Assembly (NCBI GenBank): GCA_000499405.2
Contig: HG738138.1
Location: 22,082,824-22,146,823 of the forward strand
Length of the DNA: 64,000 nt
Source of the DNA: Onchocerca volvulus
Taxonomy: Eukaryota; Nematoda; Chromadorea; Rhabditida; Onchocercidae
Reading direction: 5' to 3'
The position numbers and the translations under genes are program-made. The notes below the pieces were generated by a model. That model worked only from the letters and a program-made list of their open reading frames with translations. It was not told where the DNA came from and did no database searches. Shown piece by piece: positions 41,101 through 48,667 of the stretch. Each line of letters opens with the position of its first letter. The stretch's first letter is position 1.

Positions 41101-42744
41101 AATTATTATTATGCTCAGTTATTTAAAAGGACAAATGAACTACACACCGAGTAAGAAATATAACGCTTCTCGAAAATAGAAATTCAGTTGAATGAAACAA
41201 ATACCATGCAGATAATTGGATACTTCTGCGTATTTCATGTATAAATCGAATAAAAGCCAAAGATGTTAATAATTTAAGATTCTTTTGCCATCATTAATAG
41301 CACCAAACTTGTAACTGTAAATGGGATCGGTGATATGGATCATATAATTTTATTATGTTACATGAAAGATATTTAAAAACGTTAGGTTTGCAAATTTGGA
41401 ATATTCTAGCTGAATTTCATCAAGAAGTTTTTTTTGCAAACATTTGATTATTTCGTTCAGCAAGTTAATTCTGTTATTTCAAATAAGGCATGTATAAATG
41501 ATTATTTGATATTCCCGTTATACCTTCATTCGACTACTTATCACCTCTCAAAACTTCCAATCCATGTTTGTTCCCTTTCCTTCTCATAAACATCAATAGA
41601 ATGAGATACTTCGCTTTTTTGTTCTGATAAAAAATAGTGATAGTGGTCAATTGATACAAACTTTCCATGCTTTCTGTTTCTTGTCTCTATTTTTGAACAA
41701 AATTTGTGGAATTTAGTTCTCATCATCAAAACTAAGTCCCTTAATTCTTATTGTTTGAGAAGTGATTAGTCAAGCAGATAAAAAAATATCAGAAAGGTAT
41801 TGCTTCAGGAAAAAAAAAATGAATTTTAGGAGGTAAAAATGAAGAGTATTGATTCTATGGTACGTATTACTGCACTTAATACAAGCTGTAACACTTACCG
41901 ATATGCCGTGGTTCTAAATGAAGTCAATCTGAAATACGTTGTCCTATATCTTTCTGTATCATAAAAATTTCTGGGGAAATAATTTTGTTTGATATTTCAA
42001 GTTGTTGAATGAGTTTGGCTAAATATTTGAGATGCTAAAGGATTAAATGCAACATTTAAAGTAAAGTTAGAGTCAAATCTCGAAGAAGATTCAAAGATCA
42101 GACAAAGTTGGGATACGTTTTTGGTTATTTTTTATTGATCTTTATATATATATTTCTTTTTAATCTGTTTTTTTTCTTCATAAAAAGTACTAATACTTCA
42201 TGTTGTAAAATAAGAGTGGAATGAACGGATTGATTGATTGGATGATGAGATTATGAAATTTAAATCCAATTCATAGTTCCATAGATCCATTGACTGTCCA
42301 AATTTCCTTCAGCACTATTTCCTAATAAAAACTATATTTTCCAGGAGATTCCTTTCTACTGCTATTTTTTTTTTTTTTTTTTCATACAGATATTAGGCGC
42401 ATACAAAAAAGTCTTTTTTTTGTTGCAACAAAAACGGACATTACTCCTTGTGGGTCATGATTTTATTGCTAATGAAGATGATAATAGTAATAATGATAAT
42501 TTATGTTTTTCAGTGTGTGTCGCAGTTTGCACCTGCTGGTGATAGCCATGTTTGGACTACAGACGATCTTCTTCCAGCATTCGTTTACGTGACCGTGCGT
42601 GCTCAGCTGCAACACTTAGGCGCCGAAATTCGTCTTATCGAAGATTTTACACCACAATTGCAAGGTAGTGGACAAATTGAATTGATGTTCACCACCCTTC
42701 GAGCTAGTTACTTTCAAATTTGCAATGACAAGAATTTACCTTGA
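4700..42744 (+). CDS. ALS2: Alsin homologue: RCC1-DH-PH-MORN-VPS9 guanine nucleotide exchange factor
   Basis: Full gene model over 38 kb. Exons: 4700-4846, 5056-5312, 5675-5851, 5924-6083, 6563-6869, 7011-7191, 7309-7405, 7581-7661, 7942-8134, 8338-8571, 8614-8698, 8913-9077, 20418(or 20409)-20640, 20740-20895, 21817-21951, 22711-22901, 23323-23388, 23701-23844, 24018-24172, 24483-24592, 24902-24991, 25200-25336, 25420-25641, 25839-25932, 26253-26395, 26474-26590, 26854-27072, 27659-27710, 27892-28017, 42514-42744. All junction phases agree and give about 1,565 residues, close to vertebrate alsin (1,657). Alsin activates Rab5 through VPS9 and Rac1 through DH-PH on endosomes and macropinosomes. 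The domain order is diagnostic; the related ALS2CL lacks the RCC1 part. ATG 4700 directly follows an in-frame TGA, and a T-rich cag acceptor at 4660 (cis or spliced-leader) lies just upstream. Three further exons at 9766-11187 are doubtful. Two antisense genes sit in its introns. Confidence 0.92.
8338..9077 (+). CDS. ALS2: Alsin exons 10-12: end of propeller and start of DH domain
   Basis: Exons 8338-8571, 8614-8698 and 8913-9077 join in phase. The product is alpha-helical and contains YFLNTFFQFHADFVECLAYG, which matches the place of the conserved DH helix in alsin. The DH domain is the Rho-family (Rac1) exchange module. Start 8338 was picked because ggccag ends at 8337 and restores the frame after the phase-1 donor at 8134; the stronger-looking tttattgcag at 8324 would not. 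Residue-level conservation to vertebrates is weak here, so exon edges are less certain than elsewhere. Confidence 0.75.
9766..11238 (+). CDS. Doubtful exon group with a second DH-end/PH-like segment
   Basis: Candidate exons 9766-9957, 10325-10375 and 10938-11187 are phase-compatible with the preceding alsin exon (all phase 2) and end in phase 0. The third encodes FRLVHVGSRKIFSHGFIFSR and then FLIFVED, resembling the beta strands at the start of a PH domain; an upstream open stretch around 9700-9810 in another frame resembles the end of a DH domain (CNLPIIEI, then KYRI). If the last donor (11188) is not used, the frame runs on to a stop at 11236-11238. Vertebrate alsin has only one PH, and the better PH match is at 20740-21951. 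So this is either an inserted segment, an alternative 3' end giving a short RCC1-DH-PH form, or a decayed exon duplication. The first acceptor (aatgaag) is poor. Confidence 0.4.
11239..12624. other. Intronic DNA of alsin, nothing seen
   Basis: AT-rich sequence between the doubtful alsin exons and the nested antisense gene. Open frames are short and without motifs. No repeat copies recognised elsewhere in the window fall here. Confidence 0.45.
12625..14844 (-). CDS. Secreted cysteine-rich protein nested antisense in alsin
   Basis: Four exons on the minus strand: 14715-14844, 13608-13864, 13516-13565, 12625-12926. The first encodes a hydrophobic signal peptide (MSILNNPLFTIITTFLLIPV). The middle part is polar and proline-rich (YPPMNPFPPSAKLPGSSRF) and includes RFELFDRASDISS. 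The last exon carries a cluster of about eight cysteines (QCRLTSCHGPYP, then GCVAHKGYPIGMVCTICCQC) typical of small disulphide-bonded secreted domains. I do not recognise the family. The first three junctions are in phase, but in the last exon the frame entered from the splice site and the frame of the Cys-rich part differ by one base; the change falls near a run of four A at about 12893-12897, where three A would restore the frame. Sequencing error, a true frameshift or an unseen exon are all possible. Confidence 0.65.
14015..14090. repeat. 38-bp perfect tandem duplication
   Basis: Two adjacent identical 38-base units, 14015-14052 and 14053-14090, beginning tctgcttgtgcctg. They lie in the first intron of the nested secreted-protein gene and hence inside alsin. 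No coding role is visible. Confidence 0.95.
14845..20408. other. Intronic/intergenic AT-rich DNA, no gene seen
   Basis: 5.5 kb to the right of the nested gene, within the 11-kb alsin intron. It should hold the promoter of the antisense secreted-protein gene just right of 14844. A pure T run (14970-14989) and a TA microsatellite (15643-15662) are visible. The longest open frames are low-complexity and lack splice support. Confidence 0.45.
20409..21951 (+). CDS. ALS2: Alsin exons: end of DH domain and PH domain
   Basis: Exons 20418 (or 20409)-20640, 20740-20895 and 21817-21951. The first contains SPIRELLNF and later NNTYHFWKYAP, matching the LPIRRLHNY and TLGFWK landmarks at the end of the vertebrate alsin DH domain. 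The second starts LKQPTRLLLWKAENK and runs through GWLMIAIFNDAVAFVE, the PH strand 1 to 3 region (WFILFNDALVH in vertebrate alsin). The third, VMNFPLVWTEVSEEEGN, is the PH middle (FPLATLWAEPLSEE in the vertebrate protein). This close register is the main reason to take this PH rather than the one at 10.9 kb as the genuine alsin PH. The phase-2 entry is compatible with direct splicing from the exon ending at 9077, about 11.3 kb upstream. Confidence 0.88.
22315..22400. repeat. 43-bp perfect tandem duplication
   Basis: Identical units 22315-22357 and 22358-22400, starting agttttcaatagatg, in an alsin intron between the PH and MORN exons. Intron length only is affected. Confidence 0.95.
22711..25336 (+). 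CDS. ALS2: Alsin exons: MORN repeats and linker
   Basis: Seven exons (22711-22901, 23323-23388, 23701-23844, 24018-24172, 24483-24592, 24902-24991, 25200-25336). About eight MORN motifs can be read, each of the Y-x-G-x-W/F-x-x-G-x-x-H-G type: TYDGCWLYGKPHGR, KYQGHFADGHLEGFG, VYTGFWRNGRLDG, TYEGYMEKGLRHGYG, IYFGGWQAGMRSGYG, RYLGMWMNDSRHGKG, VYQEGQFDNNRL, and weaker ones in exon 24902-24991. MORN repeats in alsin bind lipid or partners and are needed with VPS9 for Rab5 exchange and oligomer formation. Splice sites are canonical and phases are consistent. Conservation to vertebrate alsin is strong (for example TYDGRWLSGKPHGRG at the first repeat). Confidence 0.93.
25420..28017 (+). CDS. ALS2: Alsin exons: VPS9 domain region, first part
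   Basis: Exons 25420-25641, 25839-25932, 26253-26395, 26474-26590, 26854-27072, 27659-27710 and 27892-28017. They encode the helical region before and into the VPS9 fold: WKELFESFLVYDL, ACRVAVWNSLAS, YHPLRRLVFGLFEVFTGSYG (HPLGRLVETLVAVY in vertebrate alsin), then RRYWERVVYLNAFTDVKLL and LQQISSHFNPISKLAALADT. The exon 26474-26590 linker is acidic, polar and poorly conserved. Donor 25933 (gtcctt) was chosen over nearer GT sites because exon 26253 enters in phase 0 and the alignment then needs one extra residue only. The domain is completed by the exon at 42514. Confidence 0.93.
27791..27836. repeat. 23-bp perfect tandem duplication
   Basis: Identical units 27791-27813 and 27814-27836 (aagtcaatgggaagcaaaac then cat) in the alsin intron just before exon 27892-28017. 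Each copy contains an ATG but no exon use is evident. Confidence 0.95.
29528..33069 (-). CDS. Gln/Ala/Ser-rich, probably nuclear protein nested antisense in alsin
   Basis: Four exons: 32242-33069, 31592-31931, 30385-30542, 29528-30107, with consistent phases at all three junctions. Exon 1 (276 codons, ATG 33069) is low-complexity, with poly-Ala, poly-Thr and Gln/His tracts (QQQRNFLQQQQHQQQ) and hydrophobic patches between them, like activation-type regions of transcriptional regulators. Exon 2 has basic clusters QMKRPYDE and GKRSKLD that look like nuclear localisation signals. Exon 4 starts HRPPAMEARFLECMAAIAL and ends acidic and Ser-rich. I do not recognise a named domain. A tttttag acceptor ending at 33130 precedes the ATG by about 60 bases and may be a cis or spliced-leader site; the leader holds a 7-codon upstream frame. 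Exon 4 is broken in frame by a 31-bp tandem duplication (29784-29845); with one copy the frame runs to the stop at 29528. Confidence 0.75.
29784..29845. repeat. 31-bp perfect tandem duplication inside coding exon
   Basis: Units 29784-29814 and 29815-29845 are identical. Since 31 is not a multiple of three, the duplication shifts the frame of the last exon of the Gln/Ala-rich gene: reading through gives a stop soon after the first copy on the minus strand, while the downstream frame remains open to 29528. Confidence 0.95.
31033..31426. mobile_element. Helitron-like terminal fragments, head-to-tail junction
   Basis: Left side (from about 31033, plus) reads tatataaataaaaatgtaaa followed by a stretch containing caccgattaatttg and gcattcgaataggcgcgtg, as in Helitron 5' regions of many invertebrates. 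The right side read on the minus strand starts TCTATATAAATAAAAATG at 31398. Directly before this TC is CTAG (31399-31402), and on the same minus strand the bases leading to it (31403-31426) are GC-rich with a CCGGCCGG self-complementary core, as in a Helitron 3' terminus. A T run (31167-31187) sits in the middle. The segment shares gcattcgaataggcgc and following bases with the Helitron at 49.9-54.6 kb. No coding capacity. Confidence 0.6.
36942..36981. repeat. 20-bp tandem duplication
   Basis: Two identical units of tgagttggag plus ten A, 36942-36961 and 36962-36981, in the long alsin intron. No function seen. Confidence 0.9.
37410..37890. other. GC-rich, GAC/GGC and AGG repeat-rich block
   Basis: Two stretches, about 37413-37459 (gacgacggcgacgacgacg) and 37823-37882 (ggcgacagcgacagcgaag, then aggaggaggaggtgg), stand out as GC-rich in an otherwise AT-rich intron. 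Open frames on both strands here are simple-sequence and lack motifs. It lies 4.4 kb upstream of the ATG of the minus-strand Gln/Ala-rich gene, so it could be that gene's promoter or a non-coding first exon; I have no splice evidence for this. Confidence 0.5.
42514..42744 (+). CDS. ALS2: Alsin terminal exon: catalytic end of VPS9 domain
   Basis: Begins after tttttcag at 42513 in phase 0 and ends with TGA at 42742-42744. It encodes TTDDLLPAFVYVTVRAQ, the conserved VPS9 helix with the Asp and Tyr that contact Rab5 in VPS9-family exchange factors, followed by IRLIEDF and LMFTTLRASYFQI, matching the extreme C-terminus of alsin (LIEDL, FTTLKACYYQI). The 76-residue match fixes that the preceding 14.5 kb is intron and that the antisense gene there is nested. 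Without this exon the GEF would be inactive. Confidence 0.95.
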   Translation, partial: CVSQFAPAGDSHVWTTDDLLPAFVYVTVRAQLQHLGAEIRLIEDFTPQLQGSGQIELMFTTLRASYFQICNDKNLP

Positions 42745-43127
42745 AGCGTTTTTTTTTTTTTTTTTTTTTTGTTTGAAATTTTTAGTGCCTGCAAAAGAGA
42801 CTGAAGTTTGCTATTGGCATATATCTCATCTGATGAAAGTCATTTAGTTTTCGATTCAATTAAAAACTCTTCCATTTAGTACCTTTTTTGTTGTATCTTA
42901 CTATCACATAGTACGTTCTAAAGCTTTAAGCATTCATTTAAATTTTAATTCATGTTATAGAAGTTTCTGATACTATGACGCTATGAAAAAAAAAGAAAAA
43001 AAGAATAAAACAAAGAAAAAAAAGAACTATTATATTATGAAATGATACTATGATAATATTTGGTATTGTGATATTATGAGATGAATTTCCAAGATTTTTA
43101 TTACGATTATTTGATATATATATATAT
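42745..43127. other. Alsin 3' flank
   Basis: Follows the alsin stop; begins with a long T run (42750-42770) and includes A-rich sequence near 42985-43024. A short tttagt-rich stretch but no clear AATAAA was picked out. Confidence 0.4.
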
Positions 43128-43918
43128 AGTTTAAAGATCGTATTATATATGCAAAATAATTGAAATAAAGAATATATACACAAATTAAGAATATCAACAA
43201 GAAAATATCGACTTGCAGTGAATGCTTAATTATCACGAAGAGCATTTTTAGGGCATGCTATGCTACTTAATCTGGCCTTCTGATTTAGGTAATTAATTTT
43301 GAAGCTTTTGGAAATGAATTAAATGAAAGAAATATTTCTTCATCTTCTAATTGGAATTTTGATAAAATAACAATTTTATATATATATATATATATAACGA
43401 TTATTTATGTATATGTATGTATTACAATATATATATATTGTAATTGTATATATATTTTTTATTTCTTCATTAAAATTCACAGCAGCATTGCTAGTTTTTT
43501 TGATAATATTTTATCAAAACATTTCGTTATTTAAATGTGAAAGACCTCACAGTTTATCACAGCTATTATTTTGCACTGTCATTAAAATACGTCTTTTGGT
43601 ATTTACGTTTCTGATATTACTGACAATTGGTTTTTCCATGGTACTATTTGTCTACTTGTTGGTTGCTTAAAATTGTTATTTTATCAAAATTCCAATTAGA
43701 AGATGAAGAAATATTTCTTTCATTTAATTCATTTCCAAAAGCTTCAAAATTAATTACCTAAATCAGAAGGCCAGATTAAGTAGCATAGCATGCCCTAAAA
43801 ATGCTCTTCGTGATAATTAAGCATTCACTGCAAGTCGATATTTTCTTGTTGATATTCTTAATTTGTGTATATATTCTTTATTTCAATTATTTTGCATATA
43901 TAATACGATCTTTAAACT
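43128..43918. repeat. 251-bp perfect inverted repeat with 289-bp spacer
   Basis: Left arm 43128-43378 and right arm 43668-43918 are reverse complements over 251 bases with no mismatch that I could find by reading both arms. The spacer (43379-43667) starts with TA microsatellite and carries no gene. Outer and inner edges end abruptly in TA-rich sequence; no obvious target-site duplication or transposase is seen. The same short hydrophobic frame appears in mirror image on both arms, which is a by-product of the repeat. Could be a foldback/MITE-type element or a recent inverted duplication; if transcribed it would form a long perfect hairpin. Confidence 0.93.
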
Positions 43919-45949
43919 CTATTTTCATCTTATATTTTCATTCCAGCAATTTGATAAATATAGATATGCTTATATATAACTATCAATGAAGTGATGTCCT
44001 TTGGTTCTTGCTTTGTTTTATATGGATCGATTAAGCATTATATTGATCGATTTGTAAATTTATAAAATATAAAATTTCATCAATTCATATTTGTTGGGTT
44101 GCACATTCGAACAAGTAATTAGAATATGTAATGAATTGTGAGCCATTAGTATATTGCTTCAACTGATTATGTTTCGGTTATCTGCTCAAAAATCCACGTA
44201 CGTAACTCGTGGAGCTATAAACAAACATATTTTACGAACTTAAGGAAAATATCGAAGAATTACTATGAATATTGGAAGAGTTGTATCTCCTGATGTTTAT
44301 TAATACAGAAAGTAGATTGCATATCAGTTAATTTTACTTTCAGTGCTACTATGTTTATTTTGAATACATAATTTGAAATTAATTGCCATATCTTGTTGGC
44401 AGTATTTTACTTTGAGAAATTCTAAATTCAAGCCAAATAGCAATAAATAAATCAGATAAATCGGAAAATAAACTGATACTATACGAGAAATAAAAAAGAA
44501 AGAGTAAAAAGAATATGTAATAGGAAAATTTCTGGTATACTTATTCTATCACAAATTTGAATTAATTTATAGTGAGAGTTACTTGTGTATTATTGATAGA
44601 AATAGCATTCCAGACATCATTACTTTATTCTTTGTAAAGCAAAATTTTTAAATTTAAGGAAGTATAGAAAAATGTTTAATAGAGAGATAGATATAAATGG
44701 CCAATAATGTTAACAGAGGAAATAAAATCAGATTTTCAGAAGCCTTTCGGAAAATTCGTATTTTTTTGTCATTTCACAGCAGTATTGCGGAATATTATCA
44801 TTTTCTACTGAAATTTTAATCTATAAAGTGAAACTTTTCCTAAAATATAACACTGAATTTAGGTGAATTCTAATCTCTCTGCATTAGACAACTTCAATTC
44901 TTCCTTTCTGCTTCCTATTCAAAATTCTATAATGGATTTTACAATTTAAGTTAGTTTGTTAAAAGTTAGTTTGTTAAATCTTTTCGCTAAAAACTTTCCG
45001 ATGTACACTATTTTTGAATGTGAATTACATGATTTTCCTGTTGAAAAGTATCTTGTGAAAATATTGCTTATTTTTCGCTATCCATATGACTTGAACATCA
45101 TCGATTGGCTGTATCATTCTTTTACTCTAAATTAATTAATATATCTTACACACAAAAAAACTTGAAATCTGCACCGCTAATATTGTTTCTTAATTCAAAA
45201 TTATCCGTAGAAGATAAAATATGATTATACTAGTATAACAATTATCATTATTATCAACAAATTCATTATCATCGTTAGTTCGTCGCAGTTTAATGATGGA
45301 AAACAGCAACCGATTTTGGGATTAAATGGGACCGATGAATTGTTCATATACTGCAGGTGATCGTTCCCGATTTTTAGCACAGTATCATTGCCTGTCATCG
45401 CGATGGGTAATAGTTTGTTCATCATTCTATTCTGGATAATCTATTTAACTTCAATTCGCAATCATTGATAATCATCACTACTCTTCGTTATCATCATTAT
45501 CAACATCAAAAAAAATTGATTGGTTCTTTTTTTCTTTTTTTTTTTTTTTTAAATTTTGGATAATTCAAGAATTAATATGTTTCTTTTGGATGGTTTATGG
45601 TTGAATTTGTTGAGGAGAACCAGTCACAATGTCACCTCATTGTTTCTTATCACACTTGTCCTATAAACTACTCGAACAATCGTCCATTCTCAACCAACAG
45701 ACATTTGTTAACGATGACGATAATCTTTATATTCTTATTGACAAAATTACTGTTTATACATGTTGAGGAGGTATGCATTTCTGAACGATAACATTTTAAA
45801 TAAGGATATGGATGAGAGATATCTCTCATTTTTGCTTCTTTATGTTTGATCAAAGGACTGAAAATTCGATATCGAGAATAGCAGATGGTATTAGCAGTAT
45901 TACTTAATTAAATAGTTCTTACCTGAAATTATTACTGATCACTAGCTAA
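43919..45949. other. Intergenic DNA, no firm gene
   Basis: Between the inverted repeat and the weak gene at 45.95 kb. A 15-bp tandem duplication (44948-44962, 44963-44977) is present. Two fragments look partly coding but could not be placed: 45288-45356 (reads QQPILGLNGTDELFIYC before a gtgatc donor) and 45714-45770 (reads MTIIFIFLLTKLLFIHVEE before gtatgc, a possible signal-peptide exon for the next gene, but out of phase). Confidence 0.4.
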
Positions 45950-46382
45950 TGATTATGGTATTTATCATTTTCTCTTGCATTCACTATGCAATATTTCTTG
46001 TTCCAAAGTATTTACAGTTAAAAATGAGATCAAAGTAATAGAAGGTGATATTGATATTGTAAATGAGAAAGGTAATCGTTTGTATTTTATCAAAGCTCCC
46101 GGCAGTTACTCTTTACACTTCAAAAAACTTGTATTCACCAAAGATATTGAATATTTTTGGGGCGAAATTGGTGTCACACTTCAAGTACCAATCATTAAAG
46201 GCCTACAGGTTTGGCCTTTGAATTTTAAATTTAGGTTTTTAAAATCTTTTAGAAGAAAGTTGCTCGATGAATAAAACTGTGAGAATGTTTCGTTCATAAC
46301 TGATATTTCAGGAATTCGTTTCGATTTGCCTTATACATTGATACCGGAAACTGGAATTTTAGACCAAGAATGTAACAAATAA
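45950..46382 (+). CDS. Putative small secreted protein, frames disturbed
   Basis: A coding-like stretch 46005-46207 encodes VFTVKNEIKVIEGDI, LYFIKAPGSYSLHFKKLVF and WGEIGVTLQVPIIKG, and a second at about 46315-46382 encodes IRFDLPYTLIPETG and ILDQECNK followed by a stop that overlaps an AATAAA (46378-46383). Just upstream, 45950-46003 reads as a signal peptide (MIMVFIIFSCIHYAIFL) but in a different frame, and the join to the last part needs another phase change. I do not recognise the family. The protein looks beta-rich and secreted. Two frame breaks suggest a pseudogene, sequence errors or exons I have not resolved. Confidence 0.4.
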
Positions 46383-46859
46383 AGCGGTGTCGTGGAGCGT
46401 GGTAATCGACAGTACTGATAAGTTTATAATAATCATGAACTGCAGAGAATCCTGTAGAAATTTATGCGAGAATTCTCATAACGCCTTTGGAAAGTTTCCA
46501 CTAGGGAGTACTATGAATGTGGTAGCGAAGTACCACATTAGAAGACTTTGATTCCTGAAATATCCACGATTAAAAGCTCCCAAATTATCCTTCTTTTGCT
46601 CTGAAAGTGATTAGTCGTTGGTACACAATGAAATCAAGACATTCAATAGCAGCTTACTAAATTCGAATTTCTCCTCGAAATTCAAAATGTTTCACTTCTA
46701 TGAAAAGATAGTACTTCTGAACACACTCCAACCTGAATAGTATTATAAATATGTTTTAAGTCCTATAGGATATTAGGATGTGCTGAAGAACGTGATTATG
46801 CGTACACGTTGTAATCAAGATTTATTTCTTCTGAAGAGATCTATCTTTCCAGAGGAGAC

Positions 46860-48667
46860 AGCGTGGTTGTATTCGATTCCATGTTACATCCCAGTAACAT
46901 CGAAAACATCAGAACAGATGCCCGAATTGTTTTAGTCATTTCAACCCTATTTTCATTCATTCATGAACTTCCTTCGTGTAAATTAACGAATCGGTTTTGC
47001 TTCCACGTTGTTTTTTACGTTATAATTTATCAAAAATCGGGATATTCTAGTTGCTATTGCGAGATCTGCGGATTTACAGCTAAATTGGAAACGGACTTAA
47101 ACAGTCAAGGCCATCTATTTTGCCCGAATTAGCACGTGGCATCGAGGAGAAATTCGCGCTGGATTGTAATAAAATCGCATCGAATATTTACGAATTTAGT
47201 CATATTATCAATTTACCCAGTAGACGCGAATTGGAAGCACAGGTCAATAAAAAAGTCAGGGACTGGACGGTGAAATTCGTCAATGTCTTAACAAAAAAGT
47301 ATTTTTTTGTATTTACTTAATAGATCTTAAAAACGATTCATTCCCCTCAAACAGAAAATCGAGTATGCAACCTCTATTGTCTGATAGCTTTATGGTTCAG
47401 AACTTCTCAGTCTTCACGAGTATTTTCGGAGAATGACATGACTTTTGATTTTGATGTTGCTAACTGAGTAAGAATTCTAGGCAATGCTTCCCGTTTGTTG
47501 AAGTAGTTTTGCTAAGATACCCCAAATGTATTTGCCAATTAAGCTACTAAAGCAAGAGAAGTTCTCTTCTACAGTTCAAAGCAGAATCTGTTTCGGATTC
47601 AAGCAGACAATCATAATTTTATCCCAACATTGTCGATCATAAAGCATTCGAAAATTTTTTAAATTGTAGTGTGAATATGTTTCAGTAGTTATTTACAATT
47701 AGTGTTTTTTTTATGGGATTCTTAAGTAAAAGATATTTCAGCGAGGACGATTTTAAATATTCCTGAACTTAACAGTGCCGAGAAACCAGCAATCAAGCAG
47801 GACGAATGGTTTGTGAAATCAGCTGAGGTAAACGAAGTTTTCTTGTTGTGTTTTTTGTCTTAGTAGAAATTCTAGTTAGTACCACAATTTTATTAATTTA
47901 TATGAGATTAATAACACAAATATTTTGATTTTTTATTGCATCGCCGTAGTTTTCTTCTTGGATGCTTCAATAATAAGAGATCTCCACTGTTCAACTTGTA
48001 TACCGAAATTAATCTGTGCCCCAAGCCTGAACTATGAGGTGGATCAAAATCAAACAAATTCTAATGTACTCCGTTCAATTTTGAGTCATTTATTATTATA
48101 ATCATTTATTTCGAATGGTTACATCATAAATATTTCACCTATTTTCAATGTTTCAATTTTAAACGACAAATTTTTTTCACACTGATAAGATTAAAAAAAT
48201 TCTTTCTACGAAAAAGCTAGCGATTCAAATATTTTGAAAGGAAGACGCCGTGAATTCTTCAGTAATCTTCAATCTTTGGTAACTTTTTGTCCACAAGCAA
48301 AACAATATATTTTCAAAAAAGTGCGATTGAAATGCAAAAATTTCAGTGCCGATGTTGTTGGGATGATCGTGATGCTTCGTGCCATGGTGTACTAAGCTTT
48401 TTATACTGCAATAAAGAAGAGTGCAAGAATAATTGGGCAAAACGCTGTTTGCATCACATTGCACACATTGCTGCATGCTATAAAGTTGAATTTAATTACC
48501 GTACGACAACTTCATTTGCAGATGTTATTCAATTTTTAAAGGAAAACAATTATCCGAACCAAGAAAGTGTTACAGTATCACTGCTGAAAATACATTTCGC
48601 TTTACAAACACAGTTACTTGAAAATACAGTCATTTTCCCGAAACACAATTATTTGAAAATTTTCTAG
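46860..48667 (+). CDS. Unrecognised multi-exon gene with Cys/His-rich C-terminus
   Basis: Best-supported exons are 47742-47827 and 48347-48667, joined in phase 0 with gtaaac donor and tttcag acceptor. The last exon (107 codons) starts CRCCWDDRDASCHG and continues YCNKEECKNNWAKRC and HHIAHIAACYKVEF, a Cys/His pattern that could bind zinc, then SFADVIQFLKENNYP, with stop at 48665-48667. Upstream coding-like DNA at about 47110-47300 reads LPELARGIEEKFALDC and LPSRRELEAQVNKKVRDW, and 47040-47130 reads CYCEICGFTAKLET, again a CxxC motif, in another frame. The junctions between these upstream pieces and exon 47742 are not resolved. No family recognised; function not assigned. Confidence 0.45.

Larger units (their letters stand above)
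28018..42513. other. 14.5-kb alsin intron splitting the VPS9 domain
   Basis: Phase-0 intron between TFTEIEA (donor gttagt at 28018) and CVSQFAPAGDSHVW (acceptor tttttcag at 42513). It contains the antisense Gln/Ala-rich gene (29528-33069), a Helitron-type repeat (31.03-31.43 kb), a GC-rich block (37.41-37.89 kb), long poly-A and poly-T runs (31167-31187, 36211-36231, 36550-36576) and several tandem duplications. The stretches 33.1-37.4 kb and 37.9-42.5 kb show no gene I can support on either strand. Confidence 0.85.

Noticed and set aside
40818..41102. 94-codon plus frame in the alsin intron
   Set aside because: Phe/Ser/Leu-rich translation of AT-rich DNA, no splice context and no recognisable motif.
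43048..43989. Mirror-image hydrophobic frames on the two sides of 43.4 kb, looking like a small membrane protein pair
   Set aside because: They fall on the two arms of the perfect inverted repeat and the shared residues are an effect of it; codons are AT-run derived and there is no splice or start support.
45225..45425. Minus frame of 66 codons and plus fragment 45288-45356
   Set aside because: Possible exon on plus with a gtgatc donor, but no partner exon in phase; too weak to call.
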